From positions 84,010 through 148,009 of the forward strand of contig WTXG01000085.1 of NCBI GenBank assembly GCA_022496185.1: 64,000 bases of DNA, written 5' to 3'. The notes beneath the pieces are model-generated. The model searched no databases, had not been told where the DNA came from, and worked only from the letters and a program-made list of their open reading frames with translations. This DNA is from Multifurca ochricompacta. Taxonomy: Eukaryota; Basidiomycota; Agaricomycetes; Russulales; Russulaceae. A program made the position numbers and the translations under genes. Each line of letters starts with the position of its first letter. Positions within the stretch are counted from its first letter, which is position 1. This document shows, in pieces, positions 1 to 11,699 of this stretch.

Positions 1-2
1 TA

Positions 3-3000
3 GATGGAACAGCCAACAGGGCTGGAAGGATTACCCACTACACCAACCTAAGCATACAAGTTGGGGAAGATACCAAAACAATCCGCTTCCTCATCACTGA
101 TCTTGGCACTGAAGATCTCATCCTGGGGTACCCCTGGCTTGCAGCCTTTGAGCCAAAGATAAACTGGGCAGATGCAACTATGAGTAAAGAGTTCTATCCT
201 ATTATCATCACGTCTTTGGGATATGACTATGCAGTCCAACACTCCGCCATCCAAGCCATTGTTATGGGAGAACGAGCTACATGGGAGGACCTAGAACCTA
301 GTGATCAAATATACTGCTATGCGACAAAGGCTTCTGAATTGGCACAAAAAGCAATGGAAGGACAGGAAGACAAAACCTTTGAAAACACCGTCCCCGGAGA
401 GTACCAGCGTCACTACAAAGTATTCTCTGAAGAGGAGTCCCAGCAATTCCCACCTTCACGACCTTGGGACCACACCATCGATTTTGTACCAGATACCCCC
501 CCTGCCATTGATTGTAAAATTTATCCACTGTCACAAAAGGAACAGGAGGCATTGACCGCCTTCCTGGAGGAACATCTTGCCAAAGGATATATTCGCCCAT
601 CTAAGTCATCCTATGTGTCACCTTTCTTCTTTATCAAAAAGAAGGATGGCAAACTGCGCCCAGTACAAGATTACAGAAGGATTAATGCATACACCATCAG
701 AAACACCTACCCTCTCCCACTTATACCAGAACTCATTGACACAATGAGGGACAAGGCGTTATTCTCTAAAATGGACATTCATTGGGGATATAACAACATA
801 CATATTTGTGAAGGAGATCAGGGAAAAGCTGCGTTCAAAACTAACCAAGGACTCTTCAAACCTAACATCATGTTTTTTGGCCTAACCAACTCTCTGGCAA
901 CATTCCAGGCAATGATGAATCACATATTCTGAGATCTCATACTGACTGGAGAAGTGGTTGTTTACATGGATGATATTCTGGTCGCTACCAAGGATGATCT
1001 CCCTCATCATTGAACGTGTGTCCATCAGGTCTTGGATATTTTACATGACCATGACCTCTATTTGAAACCGGCAAAGTGTTCCTTTGAACAGAAGAGCGTC
1101 GAATACCTAGGGGTCATACTCGAGGGAGGACATGTATGCATGGACCCAGTCAAGGTACAGGGAATTAGAGAGTGGCTGACGCCCACAAGCATTAAAGATG
1201 TTAGATCCTTCATTGGATTTTGTAACTTCTATCAGCATTTTGTCAAAGGTTTCTCAAGAATTGCTCGACCGCTGAATGATCTCCTGAAGAAGGACATGCC
1301 ATGGCACTGGGACACGCCCCAACAAGAAGCATTTGAGCGGATCAGAGACATCATAGGAGCAGAACCAGTGCTCATTCAACCTGATCTAAACCAACCCTTT
1401 GAACTGGAGGTAGATGCCTCCCACTTTGCAAATGGAGCTGTGTTGTACCAGCGTGATGCCACACAAATTCTACATCCAGTGGCATACTATTCTGAGACTT
1501 TCTCCCCAGCTGAACAAAATTATGACATCTGGGATAGAGAGTTACTTGCCATTGTCAAAGCTCTGCGCCACTGGCGACCCTATCTAGCCGGTGCCCCTCA
1601 TAAAACCATTATTCACACCAACCATTCCAACCTACTATATTGGAAAGAACCCCATAAAATCAGCAGATGCGTGGCACAAGAAGTCCTAGAGCTCAAAGAG
1701 TACAATTTCACCCTGAAACACATCATGGGCAGCCATAATGCACAAGCAGATGCATTATCACGCAGATCAGACATGCATACTGGGGAAGACAACAATACTA
1801 ACATCGTAGTCCTTCTGGAAGAAGTGTTCACAAGAACTGCCGTAGTCAGCCTCCACGACATGGATTTATGGGCACAAGTCTCACAGAACATGAACCAAGA
1901 ACTTTGTCACTCTTGGGCTGATGCACATAATTTGAAGAACATTAATGGCTTGTGGTGGAAGGACGGCGATCGTCTTGTTGTCACTGGTGGCAACAACATT
2001 AAGCAGGGGGTGATCCATTTTCACCATGACCTCCCCTCTGCGGGCCACCCCGGCATCACCAACATGTACACCCTCACCAAATGAGATTACTGGTGGCCCA
2101 ACATGAAGCAGGATGTTGAAAACTATGTGAAAGGATGTGCTGCATGTCAGGCGAATAAGGTTAACATGCACCCAAAAATCCCCCTATACATCCCATCACG
2201 CCCATCACATCAACCCCGTTCCAGACCATTGCTATGGATTTCATAGTCAAACTCCCTGAGTTGCAAGGGTTCGACACCATCCTTACAATTACCGACCATG
2301 ACTGTTCAAAGGCAGCCCTCTTCATACCCTGCAAAGAAAGTATCACAGCTGAAGGAGTGGCAAAGCTATACCTTGATCATGTTTACCACCACTACGGACT
2401 CCCCCAGAAAGTAATCTCCGATCGAGATACTTGGTTCACATCAACATTCGCGCGAGCTCTGTGTAAAAAGTTGAATATTACACAGAACATATCCACAGCC
2501 TACCACCCACAGACTGATGGACAGTCAGAATGCACCAACCAATGGTTAGAACAGTACCTGCGGTTCTGGTGTAATAGACAACAAGACAACTGGGCCCAGT
2601 GGTTATCGACAGCAGAGTTCGCCCACAACTCCTGGCCTAACGGGACTACGAAGGCCACCCCATTTTCACTCATCATGGGCTGGACCCTGCAAACCACATG
2701 GGTAGATAAGCCCACCAATGTGCCCTCGGTAGCCCAATGAATTGACCAATGGAAGGAGCTATGACAATCGGCCAATGAGAATCTGCTGAAGGCACAAGAG
2801 CTTCTATCTACACTGCCCAACAAGTTTGCACCTTATCAGACCAATGACTAGGTTTGGCTTGAGGGAAAGAACATTCACACATCACATCCCACTGCCAAGC
2901 TAGCGCCTCAACATCATGGACCCTTCCAGATCAGAAGGAAGCTGTCAGATATTTCATATGAACTCGAACTCCCTGAGAAATGGAAGATCCACCCAGTCTT

Positions 3001-3276
3001 CCATGCCCAACTGTTGACACCATACAAGGAAACTTCTATTCATGGCAAGAACTTCCCGAGACCACCACCTGACCTTATCAATGGCAAAGCAGAGTGGGAA
3101 GTGGATCACATCCTGGATTCATCCTGAAGAGGCCGAGGGTGCAAGCTGCATTACTTGATCAAATGGAAGGGGTTCCCAGACTCTGACAGTTCGTGGGAGC
3201 CAGCTGAGAATATCTTTGCTCCGGCCCTTATCACGGAATTCCACTTACGACATCCCCAAGCACCCAAGAACAGTTA
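3..3276 (+). pseudogene. G1 pol: protease end, RT, RNase H, integrase, chromodomain
   Basis: Protease C-terminus (LILGYPWLAAF) leads into RT with FFFIKKKDGKLRPVQDY and the catalytic YMDD at 963-974. RNase H follows (ELEVDASHFANGAVLYQ; DRELLAIV). Integrase has an HHCC finger around 2010-2150 and a D-D-E core (MDFIVKLP near 2234, SDRDTWFTS near 2416, DGQSE near 2518). A chromodomain lies at about 3098-3240 (LHYLIKWKGFPDSDSSWEP). Stops fall at 930, 1011 and 2082, mostly TGA where relatives have CGA (Arg). The frame shifts near 2185. Chromodomains of this class bind modified histones and steer integration into heterochromatin. Inactive copy. Confidence 0.9.
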
Positions 3277-3331
3277 AAAGGGGCGGCTCTTAGACCACAA
3301 ATGAACTCCCCAGAACAACACATCACTAGCA

Positions 3332-4549
3332 ATGTCCTACCATCTATCCATCAACATGTCTTCCTCTTCTTTCATTGCTGCCTCTGCCGCCGTCAACGCC
3401 TTTGCTGCCACTCATGTGGTGGTGGAAGCTTTCCCCTCTGCTCACCCTTCCACTCATCCCTGTTCCCCTATCGACTATGAAGCTGCGGAGGAACGAGTCA
3501 AGAACCAGTCGCCGAACCCCAATGACAACTTCAACCATTCTGAAGAACCCCACCCAAACGACCTCGTCAGCATGGAGCAAGACGATGACATCCCAGAATT
3601 CCCCTTCTTCACCAATAACCCGAATTCATCCATGTACTTCCCCCTTGAAATCACTATGGCTGATGGACGAAAGCTATAGCTAAGTACATATTTTACACCA
3701 ATGGAGGAATGGATGTCGCAGGCTGTATGAAGAAAGATGGACCTGTCTATGGAGCACCCATCTACTTGGAGGAACGGTACACAGGTCATCTTCACCATAC
3801 AATGAGTGATGAACAGTTGGGACATCTTGTGGCTGATGACCCCTGAGCATTCGCAATCGACGAAGTACTAAACGACATGCGTCTTCTGCATCTCAAAGCA
3901 GAGGTAATGAGACTGCGGAAGACCCTCACACTGCGCACCACACTTAATACTCAGTACAAAGAATACACAAAGCAAATGATGAGACTCACAAGGGGGATGT
4001 TCCAGGTGGAACAAGAGTTAACAGAGATTCAGAAAAGGCTGGAGAAGGGGATGTGTACCAGACTATTGCTGAAAGGTATGCAGACACTTATGCACAACCC
4101 CTTCCACCACGATCACTAGGGGCTGCACTGCAACTGCTGCTGAATCAATTCGAGATGCCATGGATGCATGAGAACCCCGAGGAGAGACATGCTGGCGATG
4201 TGATAGCAAGTATCACATTAGTTGGAACTGCCTGCTTAATCGCAAATGGTGCCGTCATTGTCAAAGCAACTTACATTGGAGTCGGTTCTGCATTTTCTGC
4301 CAACTGGGTATTGCCCCAACAATTGTCAACCCTTCAGGGTGGTGCAGCAAATGCCTGCGTCATAACGCGGGGCATCGCAAGCTCAATTGCCCAGTCTACA
4401 ATAAGTGCCCCCAGTGCGGATGACGCGGCCCATATGGCTTCTTGCGCATGCATCAATGCGCAGCCAATGAAACTTATACCATTGAAGATTGGAATTTGGC
4501 AGACGATTATGTGGACTTAGTACAGGACGATGATGGTGCATGTTTCTAG
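3332..4549 (+). pseudogene. G1 third ORF: coiled coil plus tandem CCHC zinc knuckles
   Basis: After the pol stop at about 3276 a separate reading frame starts with ATG at 3332. The N-terminal half is Ser/Ala/Pro-rich, then acidic (SPIDYEAAEERV; PHPNDLVSMEQDDDIPEFPF). A Lys/Arg/Glu heptad-like stretch at about 3895-4045 should form a coiled coil. In the third frame the C-terminus has two perfect CX2CX4HX4C knuckles (4190-4231 and 4250-4291), then CX2CX6HX4C (4343-4390) and CPQCG. A TGA interrupts at 4421 and the final stop is at 4547. Frameshifts occur near 3680 and 4055. G2 and G3 have equivalents. It looks like a nucleic-acid-binding, nucleocapsid-like protein encoded after pol. I do not recognise a named family. 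Confidence 0.7.
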
Positions 4550-4566
4550 CTGGGTCAGCTCGAACC

Positions 4567-4580
4567 AGAAAGGAGGGTGA
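4567..4580 (+). promoter_or_regulatory. G1 polypurine tract
   Basis: A purine-rich run (AGAAAGGAGGGTGA) directly abuts the 3' LTR, the expected primer site for plus-strand DNA synthesis. Matching tracts flank the 3' LTRs of G2, G3 and G6. Confidence 0.8.
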
Positions 4581-5171
4581 TGTTACAACCAGGGCCTAGT
4601 ACCCCACTTTTCTTCACTCTCCCTAACACAGACCCTTCCCTTCCACCTACTCTCCACTTCTTGATCACATCCCTGTCCTGGGATCCCTCACATGCCTTAC
4701 TCCCCTCCCTGTGACTGTTGATTGTACATGTTGACATGTTGTTTACACTTGCTTGTGTTTTCCTTTGTTTCTTATCTTCTTATCTCTAAGACCGGACACT
4801 TACTTAATTCCCTATCAGAAGCCAGGCTTTACACCGTCCGCTTCTGTATATTTGGGCCCACCTGACTCCGTATCTCTTATCTCCTAGACGCCCACTCAAT
4901 TACGTATATAAGTCTGCTGTAGCTACACTGTAGACCTCAGACTCGACTTATTGAATACATCAGTGCTTGTCTTCTGGACTCCCCTTTGAAAGCTCTGACT
5001 TGACCATCTCAAGTACTTCTGGTACTTTCCACTCAACATCGTCTTAGAGTACAGCCTCTTTGACTTTGACTTCTTTCATACGAACTCCAAGGGGTCTTAT
5101 TGGTCCCTTATCTGATTACAAATGAACGCTGTCACACAAGTCATGTGGAACATCCCGCACCGGACATAACA
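4581..5171 (+). repeat. G1 3' LTR (591 bp)
   Basis: It begins TGTTACAACC and ends GGACATAACA, with TG...CA termini. Same family as the LTRs of G3 and the solo LTR 10514-11091. A TATA box (TATATAAG, 4905-4912) is followed 34 bp later by AGACTCGACTT (4939-4949), the predicted transcript start. The complement of that motif is the primer site in the G3 copy. Confidence 0.9.
4905..4949 (+). promoter_or_regulatory. TATA box and predicted self-primer RNA start
   Basis: TATATAAG at 4905 and AGACTCGACTT at 4939-4949. The spacing of 33-35 bp recurs in five gypsy LTR families here. In each case the downstream motif is complementary to the sequence just inside the 5' LTR. Confidence 0.65.
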
Positions 5172-5200
5172 CTGCCCCAAACATCCTGCCTCCATCCAGA
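5172..5200 (+). other. Remnant of older gypsy G4 gag between insertions
   Basis: This short stretch, with 5710-5739, is host sequence left between G1, a solo LTR and G2. Joined to 14346 onward it matches the gag region of G5 just before the TTCACAGGGGATCACTCCC motif (21968 onward). That shows a single older gypsy was hit repeatedly. Confidence 0.6.
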
Positions 5201-5709
5201 TGTGACAGAATTCTCCCTGCGATGTTACTAATGACTTGATATCATGTTTCACTGGTGTTTGCTTACTGAGGGCCTAACCCCTCCTAATTCTCCTTAGTTC
5301 TAGCTAGTTCTACTGCGCAACCATTTAGATACTATGTCATAGTCCTAGAACCTTCTATTTACTATGACATAGCTAGAACTACTTGTATTTAAAGTACAGT
5401 AAAGCAGAGAGACAGACTAAGTCTGTTCTCTTGTGTTCAATCAAAGGTGCTTTGGACTTCATTGAATCCTCTCAGTTAGAGCCCCACTTGAACTCTCCAA
5501 GATGCAACTTGGAGAGCCTTCATCATCTTGAACTTGTTGCAGGACTGAGCATCTCTGCTGTTGACTTCAATTCTTGCATGTGTGCCCTCTGACTTCATCA
5601 TGGGCTTGACTAGATCTTGACTCTATTGTAACTTTGAACCTTGCCTTGCTTCAACTTGAAAGGCCCACTCTTGTTTGACTTCAACACAGTTCCGCACCTA
5701 ACTGTGACA
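5201..5709 (+). repeat. Solo LTR of the G6 gypsy family (509 bp)
   Basis: TG...CA termini (TGTGACAG ... CTGTGACA) flanked by a perfect 5-bp duplication CCAGA (5196-5200 and 5710-5714). TATA-like TATTTAAA at 5386 precedes AAGTCTGTTCT (5419-5429) by 33 bp. The same-family solo LTR at 42084-42592 is also 509 bp. Solo LTRs arise by LTR-LTR recombination. Confidence 0.92.
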
Positions 5710-5739
5710 CCAGATGACTTTCTGGAGTACTACCCCAGA

Positions 5740-6335
5740 TGTAACACCTGGTGCGGGCATTCAGCACAACATGTGACTTAAGTCGTGTAGCAGAACTATG
5801 AAGTCAGTTGTACACTGTGTTACAAGTATATGGAGGCAAGTGACGAGTCAATACCAAGGAGCTAATCCCTTGGTATTGGTGAGTGGAAAAGTGCCAGAAG
5901 CACTGAGACGATTCAGAGGTTGGTTCTTAGAGATCACCCAGAAGGTAATGCACCAAGCCAATTGAGAAGTTGAGTCTAAAGCATACAGGGCTATCTAAGC
6001 AGGCCTTATATATGTAATAGGGATCGGAGTCTGAATTGGAGTAAAGTACTTGGCATATCAACAAAGTCGTAATATAACTAAAGGGGGAGACAGAGCAAGG
6101 GTGGGCCAGGTGAGAATATACGGAGATGAATCCGGTATAGTTGCAATTCTGGTGGGAAAATATGTAAGAGTTCACATGTAATGTATGAGTCAGAGATAAG
6201 CACAGCCCGAGTCAAAGATAAGAAACAAACAAGTACAAAAGAAGCATAAACAGAGTCAACAAAGGTCAAACAAGGTCAAACAACAAGTCACAAGGCATGA
6301 ATGAAAGAAAAGACGACATAGCAGGGTTCATAACA
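5740..6335 (-). repeat. G2 3' LTR (596 bp)
   Basis: Plus-strand ends are TGTAACACC and TTCATAACA. The minus-strand TATA (TATATAA, about 6006-6012) is followed 35 bp on by AGACTCAACTT (plus coordinates 5967-5977), the predicted RNA 5' end. The adjoining polypurine tract is at 6336-6350. Confidence 0.9.
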
Positions 6336-6367
6336 TTACCCCCTCTCTAAGTCCTAGCAGAGCCAGC

Positions 6368-7605
6368 TAGATTGGCATACCATCATCATCCTGTACCAAG
6401 GAGAGGTAGTCATCTGCTACAGTGTAGTGGTCAGCATCATAATTCTCCTTGTCTTCATCCATGGGGCAAACATGTGTTCATAGAAAACCATAGGGCCCTC
6501 ACCTCCCACAGTGAAAGCAGCTGTCATAAACATGACAATTGATTTCTTGATGTCTGGCATTATGGGAGAGACACTTGCCACACCATCTGGAGGGGTTGAG
6601 AACATTGGGGGCTTGTGTGAGCCTTTGGAATAAACACTGGCGACTCCAGTGCAAGGTGCTTTGGCAGTGTCAACATTGCTTCTTGGCTGTAGGGCAGCAC
6701 CAGCTGAGATGGTACTTGCTATTGCAGTGCCAGCAAAGATGACCATTCGGGTTTTCATGGAGGCAGGGCATTTCAAGACAGCTCGGGTTGAGATGGGGTG
6801 CCAACTCAAGGCGGCAACAGGGAAGGGGTCAGGCAAAAATGTCAGCTTAGTGTTTGGATATAGTCTGGTATGCCTCTCCCAACTCCAGCCACGTCCTAAT
6901 AGACGCCAGGTGCTGCTCAATATCAAAAATCCCCCAAGAAATCCTCACCATCTGTCATTCATAATCATGGCACTGCATGTTGAGATTGTCCTTGAGCACC
7001 TGGAACTTGCACAGTTGTGCAACTTCAGCAGTGAGTTGTGGCATGCGCAAGTCTTGAAGTACCTCGTTGATGGTGAAGGTGCAAGGGTCAGTGCTCAACA
7101 GATGCCTTAAGTGCTCCAGCCCTAAGACATAATGGAGCCAGTCAACCTTTTTCTCTTCCAAATATACCAGGGCCCCATAGACTGGTCCCCCCTTTTCCAA
7201 ACATCCTGCCACATCCATACCTTCATTTGTATAATAGATGTACTTGGCCACCTCTGTCATGCCATCATTTCTGGACGATGGGATCATGAGTGGGAAGTAA
7301 AATCTAGAGGTGGGGTCATTTGGGAAGAATGGGAATTCTGGGGCCTCATTGCCAAAGTTGACATCAATTAAGTCATTTGGGTGGGGGTGCTTGGGCAGAG
7401 TAAAATCATTGTTGATGTTGGAGGCTTTGTTCCCTTCGGCCACTCTGGCAGCTGCATCATAATCAATAGGAGACAATGGGCAAGAAGGAGGGTGCAAAGG
7501 AGAAAGTAGTGGAAATGCATTGATAGCAGCAGAGGTGTGGACACTGGAGGGAGACATAGGATTTATTCTGGGTTGCTTTGGAGGAAGAAGTTGTTGTAGT
7601 GAATA
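6368..7605 (-). pseudogene. G2 third ORF, fused in frame to pol end
   Basis: In this copy no stop separates the chromodomain from the extra protein, so one frame runs from integrase to 6955. It carries the family hallmarks: SPIDYDAA, an acidic patch (NEAPEFPFF), the GMDVAGC block, and at the C-terminus CX2CX4HX4C knuckles (CWHCNSKYHLSWCC and a second whose Arg codon is TGA). A third cysteine cluster starts WCGKCLSHNARH. It ends at a TAG complementary to 6368-6370. Frameshifts lie near 6950 and 6800. Fusion to pol is a difference from G1. Confidence 0.65.
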
Positions 7606-10508
7606 TATTGCAACCCCTTCTTTATCTGCCTCAGGATGGCACCTATAGAAGTCCTTGATTAGCTTGGGCACAAAGATGTCCACAGCAGCTTCCCACAAGT
7701 TGTTGGCATCAGGGAAGCCCTTCCATTTGATCAGATAATAAAGGCTTTGCTTGCACCCTCGTCCTCTCCACTTGGCATTGGCAATACATTCTACCTCCCA
7801 TTCTGGTTCTCTGTCAACTAGCTTGGGAGGGGGTCTTGGGAAATTCTGCCCATGTATGGCTGTCTCTTTGTACAGTGTGAGAAGGTTGGCGTGAAAAACA
7901 GGGTGAATCTTCCAAGTAGGTGGCAACATCAGCTTGTATGTAACATCTGACAGCTTCTGTTCTATTACAAATGGACTGTGGCGCCTAGGAGCTAGTTTTG
8001 CTGTTGGATGCGACATGTGGATATTGTGCCCTTCTAGCCAGACTTGATCTCTGACTTGATAGGGCATAAACTTTGTGGGTTTCTCAGCCAGGGTCTTTTG
8101 CACCTTCTGAAGATTTCTATTGGCTGATTCCCATATCTCTTCCCATTGGCCGATATGCTGAGTTATGGATGGCACATTGGTGGGTTTGTCAGTCCAGGTG
8201 GTATGGGGGTTCCATCCCATAATAAGGGAGAAGGGGGAAGTCTTTGTTGTCCCATTTGGCCAGCTGTTATGTGCAAACTCTGCTGTTGCCAGCCATTCTG
8301 CCCAGTCATCCTGTCACTCATTACACCAAAAGCAAAGATACTGCTCCAGCCATTGGTTCGTCCATTCTGATTGACCATCAGTTTGAGGATGGTAAGCTGT
8401 GGAGATGTTCTGTTGGATATCAAGGTGTTTACACAGGGCTCATGCAAACATGGACACAAACTGTGGGTCTTGGTCGGATATGATCTTTTGAGGAAGTCCA
8501 TAATGCCAATATACATGGTCTAAGTACAGTTTGGCAACTCCTTCAGCTGATATTGTCTCATTACAGGGAATGAAGAGCACGGCCTTTGAGCAATCATGGT
8601 CTGTGACAGTAAGTATGGAGTCGTATCCTTGTGATGGTGGTAACTTGACAATAAAATCCATGGTGATGGTTTGGAAGGGGGCCATTGCAATTGGTGTGAT
8701 GGGTGAAAGTGCTGGTGGTTTTGGGTGTGTGTTTACTTTATTTGCCTGACACTCTGCACATCCCTTGACATATGCTTCCACATCTTTCTTCATATTTGGC
8801 CACCAGTAATCTTGTTTGGCAAGGGCATAAGTATTTGCAATGCCGGGGTGTCCTGCAGAGGGAAGATCATGGTGAAAATGAATCACCCCCCTCTTAACAT
8901 TGTTGCCACCAGTGACAACCAATCGATCACCATCTTTCCACCATAGGCCATCTTTCATTTTCAAGTTGTGGGGTTCTACCCAGGATTTACACAATTCCTG
9001 ATTCATGTTCTGTGTCACCTGGGCCCAAAGATCCATGTCATGAAGGCTGATAACAGCTGTTTTTGCAAAGACATCTTCTGGTAAGACTACAATATTGTTG
9101 TTGTCATTCTCTCCTTCATCACTACTGGCTGGTCTGGACAGGGCATCTGCATGTGCATTACGAGCTCCAGGGAGGTGTTTGAGTGTGAAGTTGTACTCTT
9201 CAAGCTCTAAAACTTCATGTGCCACTTGCTGACTAATTTTATGAGGTTCTCGCCAGTAAAGGAGGTTGGAGTGGTCTGTATAGATGACAGTTTTGTGCAG
9301 GGATCTGGCCAAATATGGCCACCAATGTCGTAATGCCTTTACAATGGCCAATAGTTCTCTATCCCATATGTCATAGTTCCTTTCTGCCAATGAAAAGGTT
9401 TCTGAATAAAATGTGACAGGGTGGAGAATCCCTGTGTGGTCACATTGTGAGAGGACAGCCCCATTGGCATACATGGAGGCATCGACTTCAAGTTCAAATG
9501 GCTTTTCTAGATCAGGTTGAATAAGAATGGGTTCTGAACTAATGATTGTTTTTATTTGGTCAAAAGCCTTCTGTTGTGATGTATCCCAGTGCCAAAGTAT
9601 GTCCTTCTTTAATAGATCGTTGAGTGGTCGGGCTATGGCAGAGAATCCTTTACAAATCATTGATAGAAGTTGCAAAAGCCAATGAATGATCTGATGTCCT
9701 TGGTACACTGGGGAGTAGACCATTCCTGAATGCCTTGTACTTTTATGGGGTCCATATGTACTTGACCACCTTCCAGGATGACACCCAGATATTCAACACT
9801 TGTCTGTTTGAACAAACACTTGGCTGGTTTCAAGTAGAGATCGTGTTTTGCCAAAATATCAAGTACCTTGTGGACTTGAGCTCAATGATGATTGACATCA
9901 TTCTTTGTAGCCACTAAGATGTCATCCATATACATGACTACTTCCTCTGTAAGGATCAGGTCTCGGAAGATGTGATTCATCATTGACTGGAAAGTTGCAG
10001 GTGAGTTCATTAAGCTGAAGAACATGACATTAGGTTCAAAGAGTCCTTGGTTGGTCTTAAAGGCAGCTTTGGGCTGGTTGCCTTCTCAAACGTGGATATT
10101 ATTGTAACCCCAACAGACATCCATTTTTGAAAACAAGGCTTTGTCACACATTTTGTCGATGATTTCCAAGATCAGAGGGAGTGGATAGTTGTTTTTCACC
10201 ATTAACTCGTTGATTTGTCTGTAGTCTTGTACTGGTCATAGCTTTCCATCTTTCTTTTTGATGAAGAAGAAGGGTGAGGTGTAAGGAGAATTAGAGGGTC
10301 ATATATATCCTTTTGCTAAGTGCTCTTCTAGGAAAGTGGAAAGTGCCTCCTTTTCTGGCTGCAATAGCAGGTAAATTTTACAGTCAACCAATTGTGGAGC
10401 ATCTGGGACAAAATCAATGGTGTGATCCCATGGTCAAGAGGGAGGGAAATGTTGCGATTCCTCCTCTGAAAAGACCTTCCAGTGTCGATGATATTCTGTT
10501 GGAACTAC
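7606..10508 (-). pseudogene. G2 pol: RT, RNase H, integrase, chromodomain
   Basis: RT begins beside the solo LTR (KVFSEEESQHFPPSRPWDH), has FFFIKKKDGKL and YMDD (complement of 9921-9932). RNase H is at about 9650-9150 (ELEVDASMYANGAVLSQ). Integrase includes the HHCC finger (HHDLPSAGHPG ... CAECQ) and core (MDFIVKLP, SDQDPQF, TDGQSE). The chromodomain lies near 7660-7800 (LYYLIKWKGFPDANNLWE). Frames 9723-8440 and 8220-6955 are long and open; a few TGA/TAG stops and a shift near 8440 break it. Confidence 0.88.
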
Positions 10509-10513
10509 CTCTT

Positions 10514-11091
10514 TGTTACGTCCGGTGCGGGACGTTCCACACAACTTGTGTGACAGCGTTCGTTTGTATATCGGATAAGAGACCAATGGGATCTCTTGGA
10601 GTTATGCGGGAAGAGTCAAAGTCAAAGAGGCTGTACTCTAAGACGATGTTGAGCGGGAAGTACCAGAAGTACTTGAGACGGTCGAGTCAGAGCGTTCAAA
10701 GGGGAGTCCAGAAGACAAACACCGATGTATTCAATAAGTCGAGTCTAAGGTCTACTGGGTAGCTATAGCGGACTTATATACGTAAAGCAGTGGGCGTCTA
10801 CACGATAAGGATACGGAGTCAAGTGGGCCCAAATATCTGAAAGCGGAGGGTGTAAAGCCTAGCTTCTACTGATAGGGGATTAAGTAAATGTCCGATCGTA
10901 TGATAAGGAGATAAGCGATAAGCGAAGAAGCGAGTAAGCAAACATGAACAAGCAAACAAGTCACGGGGATGGACGAAGGGCATGTGACGGATCCCACGAT
11001 GGAGACGTGACCTGGTAGTGAAGCGTGGGCGGCAGAGAGGGGTTATCGTTGGGCAGGAAAAAGAAAGTAGGAAGGGATGGGGTTCGTAACA
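10514..11091 (-). repeat. Solo LTR of the G1/G3 family inside G2
   Basis: Plus-strand TGTTACGTCC ... TTCGTAACA is flanked by a perfect duplication CTCTT (10509-10513 and 11092-11096). The self-primer motif on the minus strand is AGACTCGACTT (plus 10736-10746). It splits the G2 frame between protease and RT, so it arrived after G2. Confidence 0.93.
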
Positions 11092-11096
11092 CTCTT

Positions 11097-11660
11097 CGAA
11101 CATCTTTTCTGGGTTCTTTTGCGCCTCTGCCTGGGCTAATTCTGATGCCTTTGTAACATAACAATATACCTGATCCACAGGTTCCACATCACTCCAGGTG
11201 ACCACTGATCCCATGACTATGGCATGGGTAAGAGGGTGCCGTGCAGCATAGTCATATCCTAAGGATGTGATGAGGACTGGATAAAAGTCTTTGTCCATCA
11301 TTGCTTCTGCCCAGTTAATCTTTGGTTCAAATGCGGCCAACCATGGGTACCCCAAAACCATATCTTCATCCCCCAGGTCCATGATGAGAAAGCGGAGTTG
11401 TTTGGTTTGCTCTCTGACCTGTACTTCCAAATCACAATAATGTGTGATTTTTCCAGCTTTGTTAGCCATCCCATCTATATTCCAAATGTTCTTTTCTTGG
11501 GGAAGCAGTTGTGTCCCCAGCCCTAATGTTCTTTGGAGCCTTTGACTAATGAAATTGTTGGTTGCTCCTGAATTGATCAAGATTCATCTGTTGGCTGTCT
11601 TCTGCTTGGTTTCAAAATGTACTGGTATTTTCAGAGACTTGAAATGACTAGTATACACAG
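11097..11660 (-). pseudogene. G2 aspartic protease and linker
   Basis: Active-site region NSGATNNFIS (DSGA in relatives, here Asn for the catalytic Asp), then the hydrophobic MVLGYPWLAAF block typical of retropepsins of this clade. A linker follows (KDFYPVLITSLGYDYAARH ... VTKASELAQ). The frame runs to the solo LTR at 11091 and resumes as RT beyond it. The Asp-to-Asn change would inactivate the enzyme. Confidence 0.8.
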
Positions 11661-11699
11661 AAGTTACATGGAGTGCTCTTGCCCAGGCCAATGGGGTCA

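Larger units (their letters stand above)
1..5171 (+). mobile_element. Ty3/gypsy chromovirus G1, 5' end outside window
   Basis: The window opens inside the protease of a gypsy element. Domain order is protease, reverse transcriptase, RNase H, integrase, chromodomain, then an extra ORF, polypurine tract and 3' LTR. The 5' LTR, gag and primer site lie before position 1. It belongs to the same family as G3 (55723-63119). It appears to have landed in gag of the older element G4, whose sequence resumes at 5172. Several in-frame stops and a frameshift make it non-autonomous. Confidence 0.9.
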
